Of a stretch of DNA of 64,000 nt, positions 23,000-34,610 are shown in pieces. Each line of letters begins with the position of its first letter. Within the stretch, counting starts at the first letter, position 1. The translations under genes and the position numbers were made by a program. Source of the stretch: Notospermus geniculatus (taxonomy: Eukaryota > Nemertea > Pilidiophora > Heteronemertea > Lineidae). Under the pieces are notes generated by a model. The model searched no databases and was not told where the DNA came from. It saw only the letters and a list, made by a program, of their open reading frames with translations. The stretch covers positions 185,799-249,798 of the forward strand of contig NMRB01000842.1 in NCBI GenBank assembly GCA_002633025.1, read 5' to 3'.

Positions 23000-23280
23000 T
23001 ACACTCCTCTCGCAGTGTTTTGTTTCGCTCCTTCACAAACCACTGCTTCGAATGGCCGGTATTCTGCCGATTTACCGCCAGATGGCACCACTATGGTCCA
23101 ACCAATCAGCGTCCGCCATCAGGCTGCAACTGAGCAAAATCCTAAAACACTTTCTCCAGCGCGGCAGCGGGAACAGTAGTGGTGCCATCTGGCGGTAAAT
23201 CGGCAGAATCCCGGCCATTCGAAGCAGTGGTTTGTGAAGCGTAGGTACGGGGCGAAACAAAACACTGCGAGAGGAGTGTA
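23000..23280. mobile_element. 281-bp hAT-like MITE, 8-bp duplication
   Basis: Ends TACACTCCTCTCGCAGTGTT and complement, flanked by GTCACGAC (22992-22999 and 23281-23288). A related unit at about 22688-22700 shows the site unoccupied. The 8-bp target size is typical of hAT elements. Confidence 0.8.
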
Positions 23281-23524
23281 GTCACGACAGACTAGAGGTA
23301 CACACAAACAAAGTTTCATCACGATAGCTCAAGCCATTCTCAAAATACAGGCCTTTGAATTTTTCACAAAACGACCCCTACTGGCCGAAGTAGAAATCGC
23401 ATCGCACCCAAAATCGAACGGTCGAGGATTTTTTCCATATACCATCGTCATTAGTTCCTCGATTTGCCACCAGGAGCGCTTCATACCACTACTAAATATG
23501 GTAGATATACGTTAATGTAATACG

Positions 23525-23780
23525 TTAAAGATAATGTATCACAACTTCATTGTTTACATTCGATATTTGTAAACATGGATGTTTACATCATGTTATTTGG
23601 AATTTTTGGGACATGCCAACCCACCAAATTGAATACTTTTGGTGTCAAAAGAATTTTTAGAGGGGCACGCCACCAACAAATTACTCATAAGACAATAAAA
23701 CACTGGACATAAACAAACAAAATGTAAATAAACAATGATTTTCGTGGCCCGCGAAAATACCCATGATACATTATCTTTAA
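23525..23780. mobile_element. 256-bp TTAA element, copy 1
   Basis: TTAAAGATAATGTATCAC and complement at the ends, TTAA at both borders. The second copy is 33581-33836. A diverged relative spans about 24391-24720. Confidence 0.85.
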
Positions 23781-24434
23781 TGTATGCGACGCGGGAAATT
23801 CCCTGAATAACAGCTTTGCACGTGGTGACCCACTCCCAACAGCGGGAATCCCATGGCTTGTGTGGGTTTGTTGTCTTGTGATGATGAGGTTTGCAGAACT
23901 GAGGCTTTAGGATTGAATTATTGATTAATCATGGATGGAGACATGATATGATAGGGCCTATCATGACTTTTGTATGCAGACATGATACGACTTCACCTTC
24001 AGTACACTGTAGGCCTACTCTAATCATGAGTGCCCCTACCATCCATGCAGGTCAACGGGCCACGGAGTTCTTCTGTCGGAATGTTTTTTGTTGTTCGCTG
24101 CATCTCCTGCCATGGCTAAGACAACTCGTACGTGGGGTTGGATAAATTTCAATCCTCCTGCTAAAACATGTAACACTAGTGTTCCATAGTAACATGACGG
24201 ATGAGGTTTTTTAAATGAAGTATTATTTTTTGATGAATAAACACAAGGCCAGGTACTAGGGTGTTCTAGCGTAGGGTTGATGATTTTCATTTTTTGATTT
24301 TCGTCCTTACCCAGCAGCAGCAGCAGTCTGAACCCTGTAAGAAGCAACATTCAGTACGTTTGTAGGCCTACACATGGATGTTGGTAGGCCTGTTTTGGGG
24401 AGAAGTCAACCCACCGATTTGAATAAATTCAGCA

Positions 24435-24596
24435 TTAAAGGGCCTCTAGAGGCAGCCAGCATGGCAGGGGAAAACCCCGAGGAAAACCCAGGTTGAATAC
24501 CTCGTACCAGTGATTTTACGTTAAAGTGGCGCCGCCTGGCCGAAGAACCGGTACTGATAGTAGCCTAATGGCGAGCTGCCTCTAGAGGCCCTTTAA
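24435..24596. mobile_element. 162-bp TTAA element with palindromic ends
   Basis: TTAAAGGGCCTCTAGAGGCA and complement form the ends; the outer CCTCTAGAGG is itself a palindrome. It is inserted inside the diverged relative of the 23525 element. Confidence 0.85.
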
Positions 24597-24920
24597 TAAA
24601 GAGGATGAAGGGCATGGCACCTGCAAATCAACCTGACCAAGAAAAGAAAGACTGAACATAAACAGAAATATACAATCCGTTTCGTGGCCCGTGAAAAAAT
24701 CTGGGACACATTCAATTCCGTTAAACTTCCATTGTGTCTTGCGGTCAGGACCATTAATTAACTAAAGGAAACTGTGAAGAACCCGGGGATTCCCAGTTTC
24801 ATGGGAATTCCAAGATTTCGCATATATTAACCATATTTGGTAGAGTTGTACAGCGCTCCTAGCGGCAAATGAGGAACTAATGACGATGGTGTATGGAAAA
24901 AATCCTCGACCAAATCGAAC

Positions 24921-25484
24921 ATGACCTAGATTTTGTGGTCATACACGCCCATATGCAATATGAAAATGATCGGTCAAAAACTGAAGTCGCTATCCATCTG
25001 ACAAGGGAAAAGTTTACGGACACACGCACGCACGCACGCACGCACTAACGCACGCAGGACAGACCACCACTAAAGGCGCCAAGCACAGCATAAGCCCTTT
25101 TGGCCTATGGGCCAAGCGGGCGAAAAATGAAACGGGAAAAGTGAAAAGTGAAAAAGTTAACTCTATGGAACGGCCGCCTTACAAAATCCTAGGGGAAGTT
25201 CCACCATTTTCAGTGACTATACATTTCCTTTGCTTCCAGTATTTCTTTTCGACATCTCATTCACTTCAAAGTCAAGGACTGGGACAGAAATAGCGAATAC
25301 ATTCTACATGTGAGGAAACCCCCATTGAACTCTTTAACGGAATTACACAGCCAAAAAAAAATTCCTTCCTGAAACATCTGTAGCCAACGGATGCACAGAC
25401 ACTGTAAATTATGAATGTACAGGAATTCGGTCAATATGTGAACCCATTCAGAACTAATGACAAAAAACGTAAAAGTAATAATAG
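24921..25484. repeat. Repeat tail, (ACGC)n microsatellite, non-coding
   Basis: 25021-25058 is mostly (CACG)n. The rest up to 25484 shows no gene. Confidence 0.5.
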
Positions 25485-25600
25485 GGAGGTTTCGCAAGCG
25501 CCCGGTTAGGCCCTACGACGATGTTTATCTATTGTGTGGGTCTAGCCAAACAATAGATCAACGTAGTCGTGTGCCCAAACCGGGTGCTTGCGAAACCTCC
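25485..25600. mobile_element. 116-bp foldback MITE
   Basis: Arms of about 50 bp begin GGAGGTTTCGCAAGCGCCCG and pair with CGGGTGCTTGCGAAACCTCC. Confidence 0.75.
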
Positions 25601-25652
25601 GTAATGTCTCAGCAGCGCCACCTACTATTTTAATTTTGCGCCAGACAGATTG

Positions 25653-25885
25653 TAAAGTCTGGCAACATCTATCTTTGACCTAATGGAATGCGGAAGTTAG
25701 GAAATTGATCGTTGGATTTTCCGCGGACCTTTAATCACATGCGGCTATTGAATGACCGGTACACAACACAAACAATCGGGAACGACCACAAGTGATCGAC
25801 AGGCATGATTAAAAACCGCAAAGCTCTGCCACATTACATGACTTCCGCATTCCATCAGGTCGAAGATAGGTGTTGCCAGACTTTA
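25653..25885. mobile_element. 233-bp MITE (TAAAGTCTGGCAACA ends)
   Basis: TAAAGTCTGGCAACATCTAT and complement at the ends, arms about 45 bp. Confidence 0.75.
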
Positions 25886-25895
25886 GATACATGTA

Positions 25896-26933
25896 CACTC
25901 ATGGAAAAAAGTAAATGGACAGCAGTTTTTCTGGAATACCTCCAAACCAATGCAGTGTAAGAGACTGAGCCTAACATATGTGATAGCAAATTTTCCTGGC
26001 TATCTGATGATGTCTAAGTCCAGAAAATCCGACGAAATCCACCTTTGACAGCAGGAATTTTGTAAAGTCATGTTTTTGGCTACTTTTTTATTTGCAGGTT
26101 TTCAGTGAAAATTTTTATAGGAGTGTGTTCCTCTCATCGACAGCTTTCGTATCATATCTTTGATTTGCAATTATTTTAATTAGAAAGGTGGTTTTAAACC
26201 ACTTTTATAGAAATTATTCTGCACATTCCAGACACACCCTTGACAGAGTCCCTTGCTGTCATTGTCCTGTTGAGTAGATCAGAATAAATGGCCATTCAAT
26301 AGCTTTTTGTGTGTTGACATGCCTGTGGTTATATATAGGCCTGCACTCAAGTTGATAGAAAATTCACCAGACAATTCAAATAGCGCCCAATTGAATTTAG
26401 ATCACTGCAGTTTACAGTTAGTCAACCACTAGTTACCCAATGGAGTATCACAAGTGGACCGTGTAAAAAATTGACCCTATGTAGGAAATTGACCGTCTGA
26501 CCACAACCTCCCATGACTTGGTTTTGCTCATTCATTGTGAAGTAGAAATGACAACACAGCTTACAATAGGCCGGGGAGGGCTTTTTCAAAGGTGTGTCTG
26601 GCATGTGCAGAATAATTTCGACAAAAGTGGTTAAAAACCACATTTCTAATTGGAATAATTGACAATTTAAGATATGATACGAAAGCTCTCGATGAGAGGA
26701 ACACACTCCTATAAAAATTTTCAGTGAAAACCTGCAAATAAAAAAGTTGCCAAAAACATGGCTTTACAAAATTCCTTCTATCAAAGGTGGATTTCACCGG
26801 ATTTTCTGGACTTTGACATCATCAGATAGCCAGCAAAATTTGCTATCACATATGTTAGGCTCAGTGTCCTACATCGCAATGGTTTGGAGATATTCAAGAA
26901 TAACTGCTGTCCATTTACTTTTTTCCATGAGTG
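25896..26933. mobile_element. 1.04-kb Tc1/mariner-like foldback, arms about 340 bp
   Basis: Ends CACTCATGGAAAAAAGTAAA and complement, flanked by TA. The arms extend to about 26240 and from about 26575 with high identity, leaving a central region of about 330 bp. The shape AAAAGTAAAT near the end resembles Tc1-type termini. No transposase. Confidence 0.8.
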
Positions 26934-26976
26934 TACATCCTAGTACTAATGCACTACAAAGGAATTTTTAAACATA

Positions 26977-27438
26977 CAGGAAGTTCACTGTTTAGGCCCA
27001 CAAAAGGGAGGCCTAAAATGAATGGTTTAAAAGTCTGATACACTTTCGTGGTAAGTTCTCGGCCAAGTGCACTATGGATTGATTTTGGGAGGGATCAATC
27101 GTAATACACCCCAACTGATCAATTTCACAAATGCCAGCCAGGGGTAGTTCATGGTCGATCTTGAGGATGTGGCATCAAAGAACCAAATGACTGAGTCCAA
27201 ACCACAAAATGTGATGTACTTGGGAACCATGAATTACCCCTGGCCGGCCTTTGTGACATTGATCAGTCGGGGTCTATTACAATTGATTCTTCCGAAAATC
27301 AATCCATACTGCACTTGGCCGAGAACTTGCCACGAAAGTGATCCGACTTACCATGATTCATCCTAGGCCTCCATTTGTGGGCCTAGTTTTTGGACTTAGA
27401 AAATTTCCAGGGAAGACCAATAAACTGTGAACTTCCTG
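26977..27438. mobile_element. 462-bp TA-flanked foldback element
   Basis: CAGGAAGTTCACTGTTTA at the left and complement at the right, flanked by TA; arms of about 200 bp, so nearly the whole element is a hairpin. Confidence 0.8.
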
Positions 27439-27959
27439 TATACTAACCCATAGGTCTGCAGTAAAAACCGATTTTCACGAAAGTGGTCGCAGTGCCCCCT
27501 TTTATCTTAATTCATGCTGAGGCATGATGGGACATCATCATGCACCACTATCCTCTCAAATTCGACCTCATTAAAATTGTCTAGAGAAGGGGTACACCAC
27601 CTAAATCACCTTCAACTTCCGTTACCCGAGAAACAATAGAACCATCGTTTCAAAGTTAGCCGCAAATCTTATTTCTAATTTGTCGTTTCGATCTGCATGG
27701 ATATATTTTAAATCTACATGGATCCTTTTTGTTCTGCATAGATATAAATCAGTATCAGTACAATCAAGAATATATAAGTACCAAGAATGTACAACTTAGT
27801 AATCAAGCAAAAGGGTGGGCATAAAGTTACTTTTTTTCTGATAATAGAGGGCGTACAGTAATTATAGGCCTTCAATTAAATAACCAATGTTTAGATTTAA
27901 CGGTTGTTGACTGAATTGTATTATTTAGAATATCGTCAATATTCTTATGTAAAGTTATG
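27439..27959. other. Non-coding, AT-rich
   Basis: No ORF, exon or clear repeat apart from a few TCTNCATRGATAT words at 27690-27745. Confidence 0.4.
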
Positions 27960-28215
27960 AAATAGAAGTCGGGCCTCTAAGGTGAAAGACATTGCTTCCT
28001 ACCAGATTCGAACCCACGGACCCTCGCATAAGGCATCAATCGCCAGCACTAAGGGACAGCACGCCCTAAGCCACTAGGACAAATCCCCATCTTCAAAAAG
28101 ATGGTTCAATGGCATGCATGTGTTTAAACGAGGCGTCCATCAGTACCCTGCGAGTAGTCCAAACAATCTCCGAACCCAAACAGTTTTATGTTATGCGAGG
28201 GGTCACATATAGTAA
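27960..28215 (-). mobile_element. tRNA-derived repeat (SINE-like), minus strand
   Basis: On the minus strand: a lead of about 120 bp (TGTGACCCCTCGCATAACAT...), then a tRNA-like body with A box near 28070-28080 (TGTCCTAGTGG) and B box at 28005-28014 (GGTTCGAATC). A plus-strand copy with the same lead and body is at 59752-59990. The presence of sequence upstream of the tRNA-like part is unusual for a simple tRNA-headed SINE. Confidence 0.7.
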
Positions 28216-28569
28216 AGTTACTGGCATACAAATTTTATTTTGATTTTGGTGAAACCATGGATTTGTTGTTTAGGTCAGAGTGCCCAACCCCGAGATCAAG
28301 TATGATATCAGTTTGTCGAAAATATGGTCCATTCAAAACTGCTCTGTAGCTCGGTTATTTCTGAGTGCATATAACTGCGGCCGAATGGGTCAATGTCGTC
28401 CTGGGTATACCTTATGTTTACCCAGGATCATCCTGGGTAATCCTTTTCTTTACCCAGGACGGCCCTGGGTAAACATAAGGATCCTTAACTTTACTCAGAT
28501 TGGAGTTCCCGAGTGGTGTAGTGAGGTTGATATTCAGCGTAAATCATGAAATGAAGGGTGGCCTCGAAC

Positions 28570-29349
28570 TAACGTCCCGACCTGAAATTCCGCCAACGTC
28601 ACGATGACGTCACGCGTGCAAAATATCGGCCCTTTTTCACTTGGCGTCTGCATTTGTTGAAAGTCTACGTCACCAACGACACAAATTCTTGCACGGTGTG
28701 AAAGAGATAGATCCACCGTACCATTTCTCAGTTTCTTATTAAAATCCGTTCATCAGCTTCAGTTTAAATCCCCGTCAAATGTGTGCGTCACAAGTTTCAT
28801 GTCGCTGAACTGCTGCTTACGAGGAATTTGAAAGAAAACGGCAGGCAGTTTCAGTCCAGCTGTCCTGCGTCCCACCGGCGTTGGTTCACCTTGAAATGTG
28901 ACTGTACCTAGGGTGTAACCCAGAGATGACATTGTTTCCACGTGTTTAAGAAAACATTGGGTTTTTCATATTTTTTCTGCTTTAAAATGGAATTGGCGAA
29001 ATTGCAGAACCCCTTTGGTGGGTGTTTCGGTTGAGCAGTGCAGTTTTTTGTGTCGTGACGCATCACGTCATTCGCATCTGACATGATTACAACCAAGATG
29101 CTTCTCACGTGTGCCAACTTGCGACGACTGATATTCGGATTGTGTACCAATCAATTAACCTTAGTTTTATACAGTGTGCCACCGATAGGTGATACTGCAA
29201 TCGTATTGCCTTATCGAAAAGAAAAATCATCATATTTAGAAGAAAACTCAAATATTTCGCAAATTGGCGAAATTTTAGGACCACCTCTGCGTGATTAACG
29301 TCAAAATTTCGACGTCATACTGCTGGCGAAATTTCAGGTCGGGACGTTA
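28570..29349. mobile_element. Nested 780-bp inverted-repeat element
   Basis: TAACGTCCCGACCTGAAATT and complement at the two ends. Interior non-coding. Confidence 0.6.
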
Positions 29350-29486
29350 GGCCTATAGCTCCTAAGTCCTTGAGAATTTACTATCGGTCCCTTATTGTCT
29401 CTCTATTGCAAACCCCGGAGGAGGTATAGCGGGAATTTTCAGCCCTTTTTAGCAATGATCCTACTGCATGTTCTCTGCCGAAAGAG

Positions 29487-29863
29487 TAAACTCCCTACGC
29501 AGTTGTGTACCGCGCCCCCTTCGGTTTACTCGCTCTCCACAACTGCTTAACTTCGTAAGATTCGCCGCGTTCGGTCAACAGATGGCGCTGAGAGAGTCGA
29601 CCAATGAGAGCACCGAGCAACCGGTAACCAAGCTGGCCTGAGACAATTTTCATTGGCCGAGCGATTCGTAGCCATGGTAGCACAAGAACATCCGTTGCCA
29701 ACGGGCCAAACAGTTCTGAAAGCAGCGTGCTGATAGGCTGTTAAACTCGCGCCAGGCCCAGACGCCATCTGTTGACCAACCGCGGCGACTTCCACGAAGT
29801 AAAGCAGTTGTGGAGAGCGAGTAAACCGGAGGGAGCGCGATACACAACTGCGTAGGGAGTTTA
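29487..29863. mobile_element. 377-bp Mutator-like MITE, copy 1
   Basis: Ends TAAACTCCCTACGCAGTTGT and complement, flanked by a perfect 9-bp duplication CCGAAAGAG (29478-29486 and 29864-29872). Copy 2 at 50577-50954 is about 90% alike. Confidence 0.9.
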
Positions 29864-30050
29864 CCGAAAGAGACGCACGTACCAAATTCCATCCTCGGAC
29901 GATCAGCACAATTCGGCCCGAATTCCCAAGCTGGGTAAAGTTAAGGATCCTTATGTTTACCCAGGATGATCCTGGGTAACGAAAATGATTACCCAGGATA
30001 ATCCTGGGTAAACATAAGGTATACCCAGGACGACATTGACCCATTCAGCC

Positions 30051-30257
30051 TGACTGTACCACCTCATAGATATGGGGCACCACATGACACCTCAGACCAC
30101 CATAGAACACCACCGACTGTACCACCACATAGACATGGGGCACCACAGGACACCGCTGACCACCATAGAACACCACTGAGTGTACCACCTCATAGATATG
30201 GGACACCACAGGACACCTCAGACCACCATAGAACACCACTGACTGTACCACCACATA
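30051..30257. repeat. 63-bp tandem repeat, 3.3 units
   Basis: TGTACCACC recurs at 30055, 30118, 30181 and 30244. Units read CTCAGACCACCATAGAACAC and similar. Interrupted at 30258 and resumes for about 30 bp at 30729. Confidence 0.9.
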
Positions 30258-30728
30258 TACCGTAGAGTCGGATCTATAACATCAATCCATAATTCAAGAT
30301 TAGCAACGCCCATTTTACTACGTAGAGGTCACATGTTGGTCAAGACTGACATTCGTGACGGGGATTTGAATAGGCCGTCAGTACTAGGCGCTATTTACGG
30401 ATTGTGGTTTCATGGAATAGAGATCCATTTCACCATGCATCCAAGAATTCCACAGCTCTGTTGTCAGTGGTTGACAAAAGCTTTGGATTTTGCGTGCGTG
30501 ACTGCATTCTTTATTGATACAAGTTGTATACTGCGGCATTTGACTGACAACATAGGCTTTGTGGTATCCCACCACCTCATGTCTTATTCGCAAGAAACTG
30601 ACCAGGCCTTCTTCTGTGCGCCATTGGTCAATCAATGCAGGCGGGAAACCGGGCTCTGACATAATAATGAACTGGGGGCGGCACTTCGGCATATAGTGCA
30701 TTGATGTTATAGAACCGACTCTACGGTA
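30258..30728. mobile_element. 471-bp element inside the 63-bp array
   Basis: TACCGTAGAGTCGG and complement, then TCTATAACATCAAT, form the ends. Bounded on both sides by pieces of one 63-bp unit. Confidence 0.8.
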
Positions 30729-30749
30729 TGTTGGGCACCACAGGACACC

Positions 30750-31620
30750 ACTGTACATCCTCAGAAATGCTTTCTTAGTTGCAAACTGTGGGAAAATTAT
30801 GAAAGCACTCAAAAATGTTATCAAATTATATGAAAAACATCTTTTCTCGCAAGTTTAATAACGTTTTAATAAAAGATAATCATAAGATATCATAATTCAG
30901 AAGGTGAGAATGAAAAAGCCTTGTAAAAACCTTTCTCCATTGATATAAAATCCTGGACTTGAATATTCTGCTTTGTAAATCTATAAGATTCTGGCCCCTA
31001 CAGACACTAATCATTTCTGATGTTGGTTACAGTTGATCTGCAATTTTGAGCGAGAATATGGTGCTAATAATTTTGAATGAAAACCAAATTAATATTAAAA
31101 CGTGAAACATACACTTCCAGAGCAGTCTCTTCACCTGTCAAAAACTTTACAAGTCTTGATAACTTTACTGTTTTCAAGCATTTTTATGAGGTACAAGGGG
31201 TACTCTCCTTAGCGTCCTCGGAAGGGAAAGAATACTTCCAAAGGGCACATTATTCCCTCAATCCTTCGAACACTCCATTAGTCCATATGTCCCACCACAA
31301 ACGGACACCCTGTAATGTCCCACCACACACGGACACCTCACAAGGACACCTCTGAGTCTGTGAGGTGGGACTGTTTCATTTTACCCATTGGGACACCGCT
31401 GAGTCACCATCGGGACACCATTGGAAGCACCCAAGAAACACCCTGTCATCCTGTGTGGTGTTTTCTTGGGTGTCCCTGCGGTGTTCCTGAAGGGTGTTTC
31501 TAGGGTGAATTCATGAATATTTTTGGTAGGGGTGTTCAACAAAACAACTTCGTGGCGTTGTTCATTATACACAGAGGAGTATGGTAGGCGCAGGATCAGT
31601 TTATAGGCATATACCACTCT
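30750..31620. other. Non-coding, simple GGACACC-rich part
   Basis: 31280-31500 has repeated GGACACC, CCCACCACA and related words, weakly like the 30-kb array. Otherwise nothing recognised. The left boundary of the paralogous gene array falls near 31600. Confidence 0.4.
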
Positions 31621-33287
31621 AACACAGGTAGTTTTTTTTTGGGGGGGGGGTAATTGAAGCATCGCCCAAAGACGGCGCTGATGACGCCTGAGCAATCAAA
31701 AGCCACCAGTTGAGCCGACCTCGCCGTGAGACATATGTTCATGGCTGCATCACGTCGAGCATGTCGAGAGGCACGAGTCGCAGTGATCAGCCGTCGCTGG
31801 TCCTGAAATAGTTTGGTTCCCGAACTCACCGCTAGGCGCAGAAGAGTTCGGTATCGGCCTCGTTTGACCTTGACCTCACACACAGAATTCTGTGTACGAG
31901 GTCAAGGTCAAACGAGGCCGGTACCGAACCCTTTTGGCCCTAGCGGTGGGTTCGGGAACCAAGCTAGTCCTGAAAGCGCATCTCTAACTGGCAAGCTATT
32001 TTTGCGGCAATATATGGCATCATTAACATATTGCCGGACTGCGGTTCTCGCCGCCGTGCCGGTGTAACGTCAGCGAATTCTAGGGCTCCTTCCGAGAAAA
32101 GACCAACTTGCCAGGCATACCGGCTGACATCGTCATCAATGGTGTCACTCGTGTCGGATTGACCACTCTTCATGCTCTTAGGCGTGAATGTATCCTCTAA
32201 AACTCCCCTGAATCGAGGAGAAATCTTGACTCGGTGAACTGGTGGTTTCCATGTTGTTCTGACAATCAGCTGTCATTCAGAACTTGCCCAATCAGTGATC
32301 GCGTAGTAAATTCCATAGTAATCACGTGACGTGATGATTGACAGGCGCTCATTCATACTGGCGTAGCGCGGGAAAATGAAAACGAGGCTGTCTCGCTCGC
32401 CCCGGCGGTTTAAGATCACTTTAAGCACTAGTGACAGATATTGGTCATCTTCTGAGAATCGCGTGACCGAAGCATATGCGGCGAGCAGGTAGTACTGAAG
32501 CGGTCCGAAGCATTTGCAGAGGTAGAGTTGCAGGAGAGATGCCATGTGCTTCTGAACCTCCTAATAATGTCCCACGATGTACGGGTTATAGACATAGCCC
32601 ACAAATAACGGGACACCCGGTCCAGTTTTCAGCCATCTCCTAAAAATCTTAGCAGAAATCAGATCTAGCTTGTCAATAGTTTTATTTTGGGGGGCCATTG
32701 AAAATATGATTATTTCTAGATTATTGACAACTCAAAAATTTCTGCAACCAAATGATCGAAGATTCAGGAAACTGTGATTCTATTGAGACTATACAAAAAA
32801 GGACAAAATTTGTGTTTCCAACAGTTTCCAATGCTTCCACGGCAAAAAAAACGTGCATAAGGGAAACTTTAGAACTAAAAGTTCAACTTCTATCGGTCTG
32901 CACACCTGTGTTGAGGAGATACACGCCATGCTGTTTACACAAGTTAAGTCTACTGGTATTTAGATACAAGATGAGGGGTCAATTGTTACGTTAAACTTTC
33001 TGGCTTTCTCCCAACGAGGATTTCAAAATGGGATGCAAAAACCAACTTGGCAAACATAGCACCGTAATCAATGGGCCATGTCTATAGTAGGCCAACATAC
33101 AGAGCGTGTTCTCGAATCTCCATTGCACCTCCATGTTCTGGTGTATGCGGTCTGAGTGTAATAAATTTCGTAATTCGTAATTCCCTCTTCCCAGGGAATG
33201 AGAGACTACCCGAAGTTTGTCAATGCAGGTTTTATTCCTCCAAGGTCAATCTAAAGAAATCGAAAAAGAAAGGAAGCCGTAACGTAC
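31621..33287. repeat. Unit D intron-1 region of the gene array
   Basis: Homologous to 38107-38638 (A), 41307-41806 (B) and 49730-52015 (C); shared words include CATCGCCCAAAGACGGCGCT-like and CACGTCGAGCATGTCGAGAG. Exons 2 to 5 expected to the left are not found. A T9G10 run lies at about 31629-31648. Confidence 0.7.
31809..31966. mobile_element. 158-bp foldback MITE, 9-bp duplication
   Basis: Ends TAGTTTGGTTCCCGAAC and complement (right end reads TAGCTTGG...), arms about 65 bp. Duplication GTCCTGAAA at 31800-31808 and 31967-31975. The paralogous sites near 38318 and 49920 are empty. Confidence 0.9.
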
Positions 33288-33395
33288 CGTTACACGAAAC
33301 TCCGTAATCTGGTGAACGGTTAACACTCCCAGCCACACGAAGATTGTCAGGACCAATATTAGGTTCTTAATGGTTCGCTCTCTCTTCGATGCCAT
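33288..33395 (-). pseudogene. Orphan exon 1, unit D of the C4-domain gene family
   Basis: This 108-nt exon encodes 36 residues beginning MASKRERTIKNLILVLTIF, a basic N-terminus followed by one hydrophobic segment, and ends at a GTACGT donor in phase 0. It is intact and 85-90% like exon 1 of units A, B and C. However, none of exons 2 to 5 occurs downstream on its strand in this window, where repeats begin. It is either a truncated duplicate at the edge of the array or the first exon of a gene with different downstream exons. Its upstream region keeps the TATA-like ATATAAGAAAC (about 33512-33521). Confidence 0.7.
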
Positions 33396-33580
33396 TGTGG
33401 ATACCATAAGACGTTGTTGGCAGCTCAACGAAATATACAGTCTCTCCAGAAGTCTCTTGTCTTCAGGCCGAGGCCTAGTGGTTGTTTGTATTGTCGACCA
33501 CTTGAAATAGTTTCTTATATCTCTCTGCATTAAACTGGCGACATAAACATCCTGATAGATATATTCCAGACAACCTGCTG
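33396..33580 (-). promoter_or_regulatory. Conserved upstream block, unit D
   Basis: The 185 bp upstream of the ATG are conserved in all four units. On the minus strand GATATAAGAAAC lies about 120 bp before the ATG in A, C and D, a plausible TATA element. Function is inferred from conservation and position. Confidence 0.4.
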
Positions 33581-33836
33581 TTAAAGAAAATGTATCACGA
33601 CTTCGTTGTTTACATTCAATGTTTGTAAACATTGATGTTTACATTGTGTTATTTTGGACTTTTGGGACATGCCAACTCACCAAGTTGAGTACTTTCGATA
33701 TCAAAATAATTTCTGGAGGGGCATGCCACCAATCAATTACTCATAAGACAAAGAAAGACTGGACACAAACAAACAAAATGTAAATAAACAAAGAATTTCG
33801 TGGCCCGCGAAAATACCCGTGATACATTATCTTTAA
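33581..33836. mobile_element. 256-bp TTAA element, copy 2
   Basis: Same family as 23525-23780. It occupies the TTAA that in unit B is occupied by the unrelated element 42099-43196. Confidence 0.85.
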
Positions 33837-34064
33837 ATAACGCGAAATATGAGTATGGCCTAGTTGTGGGCACTGTTGTTGATTCCAAGTATCCTGTTCT
33901 TTGTTATTATGACCCGGTACTTGGCGTTTACGTCAGAAATTCTTACAAAGTAAAAAGCCATCACGAATAGGGTTCAGAGTTTTTTTCAAGAAATGAGAAA
34001 GTCGAGTACATTGTACACTGTGTTTGTGAACTTGCAGCGGAATCAACCAACAACGAAAGGCCAA

Positions 34065-34183
34065 GGGCCGTATTCTAGAAGCTTCCTTTACTCTAAGGTT
34101 TACCTTTAGCTATTGTTTGCAGGGCAGAATACAAAAGCTTAAAATGGACTTTAGGGTTAAGGAGGCTTCCAGAATACGGGCCC
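34065..34183. mobile_element. Foldback MITE, GGGCCGTATTC ends
   Basis: GGGCCGTATTCTAGAAGC and complement. Absent from the matching positions in units A and B. Shares loop GCAGGGCAGAATACAAAAG with 3893-4032. Confidence 0.75.
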
Positions 34184-34376
34184 TGTTCTTACAACATGAC
34201 GCATAGAATATGCATGCCCCCATGCAGTGAGCTTTGTCTTTGAATTCAGCAGTAGGCCCTACCCTCCTCCTCATGGAAGTCGGCAAAGAGTTTTTAAAGG
34301 GTTTATGCTCGCGTCGGACTTCAGCCACACTTTCAGTGACGTCTGACTTTTCTCAAAGCTTCAAAGCGAAGAGAAT

Positions 34377-34472
34377 GGGCCGTATGCTCGGGAGGGACTT
34401 CAGCGAGACTTTCATTAAGTCTGACTGTTCTCAATATTCAAGCGTAGAGAAAGTCTAACTTCGGCATACGGC
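34377..34472. mobile_element. Degraded MITE, GGGCCGTATGC ends
   Basis: GGGCCGTATGCTC at the left and GGCATACGGC at the right. A longer relative is at 43663-43849 in unit B at the corresponding place. Confidence 0.55.
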
Positions 34473-34610
34473 ATAAAGTGTAGTTGTACCATTGCAAACC
34501 TGCTGGCTAAATTAGAAAGTATAAACAACCAGAAAGATGCAAGAAAGGTGATAGTGATTCGTTTGATTTTTTTCGGTTGAGGACATCGCAGCAAAATCAT
34601 TGTCAGTTCC

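Larger units (their letters stand above)
23420..24911. mobile_element. 1.49-kb Mutator-like element, 9-bp duplication
   Basis: Ends GGTCGAGGATTTTTTCCATA and complement; arms about 60-100 bp; AAATCGAAC duplicated at 23411-23419 and 24912-24920. An empty paralogous site is at about 22819-22850. It carries nested TTAA elements at 23525 and 24435. No transposase ORF remains. Confidence 0.85.
28380..30049. mobile_element. 1.67-kb GTCGTCCTGGGTA element
   Basis: Terminal arms of about 125 bp carry repeated TTACCCAGGAT/ATCCTGGGTAA words; ends GCYGAATGGGTCAATGTCGT. Same family as 34611-35243 and 35265-35593. It contains a nested inverted repeat (28570-29349) and the Mutator-like 29487-29863. No target duplication is clear for this copy. 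Confidence 0.75.

Noticed and set aside
29547-30044. 165-codon minus-strand ORF and its 80- and 99-codon relatives at 29650 and 50637
   Set aside because: They are read-through of the Mutator-like MITE present at both places; the frames are not conserved between copies.
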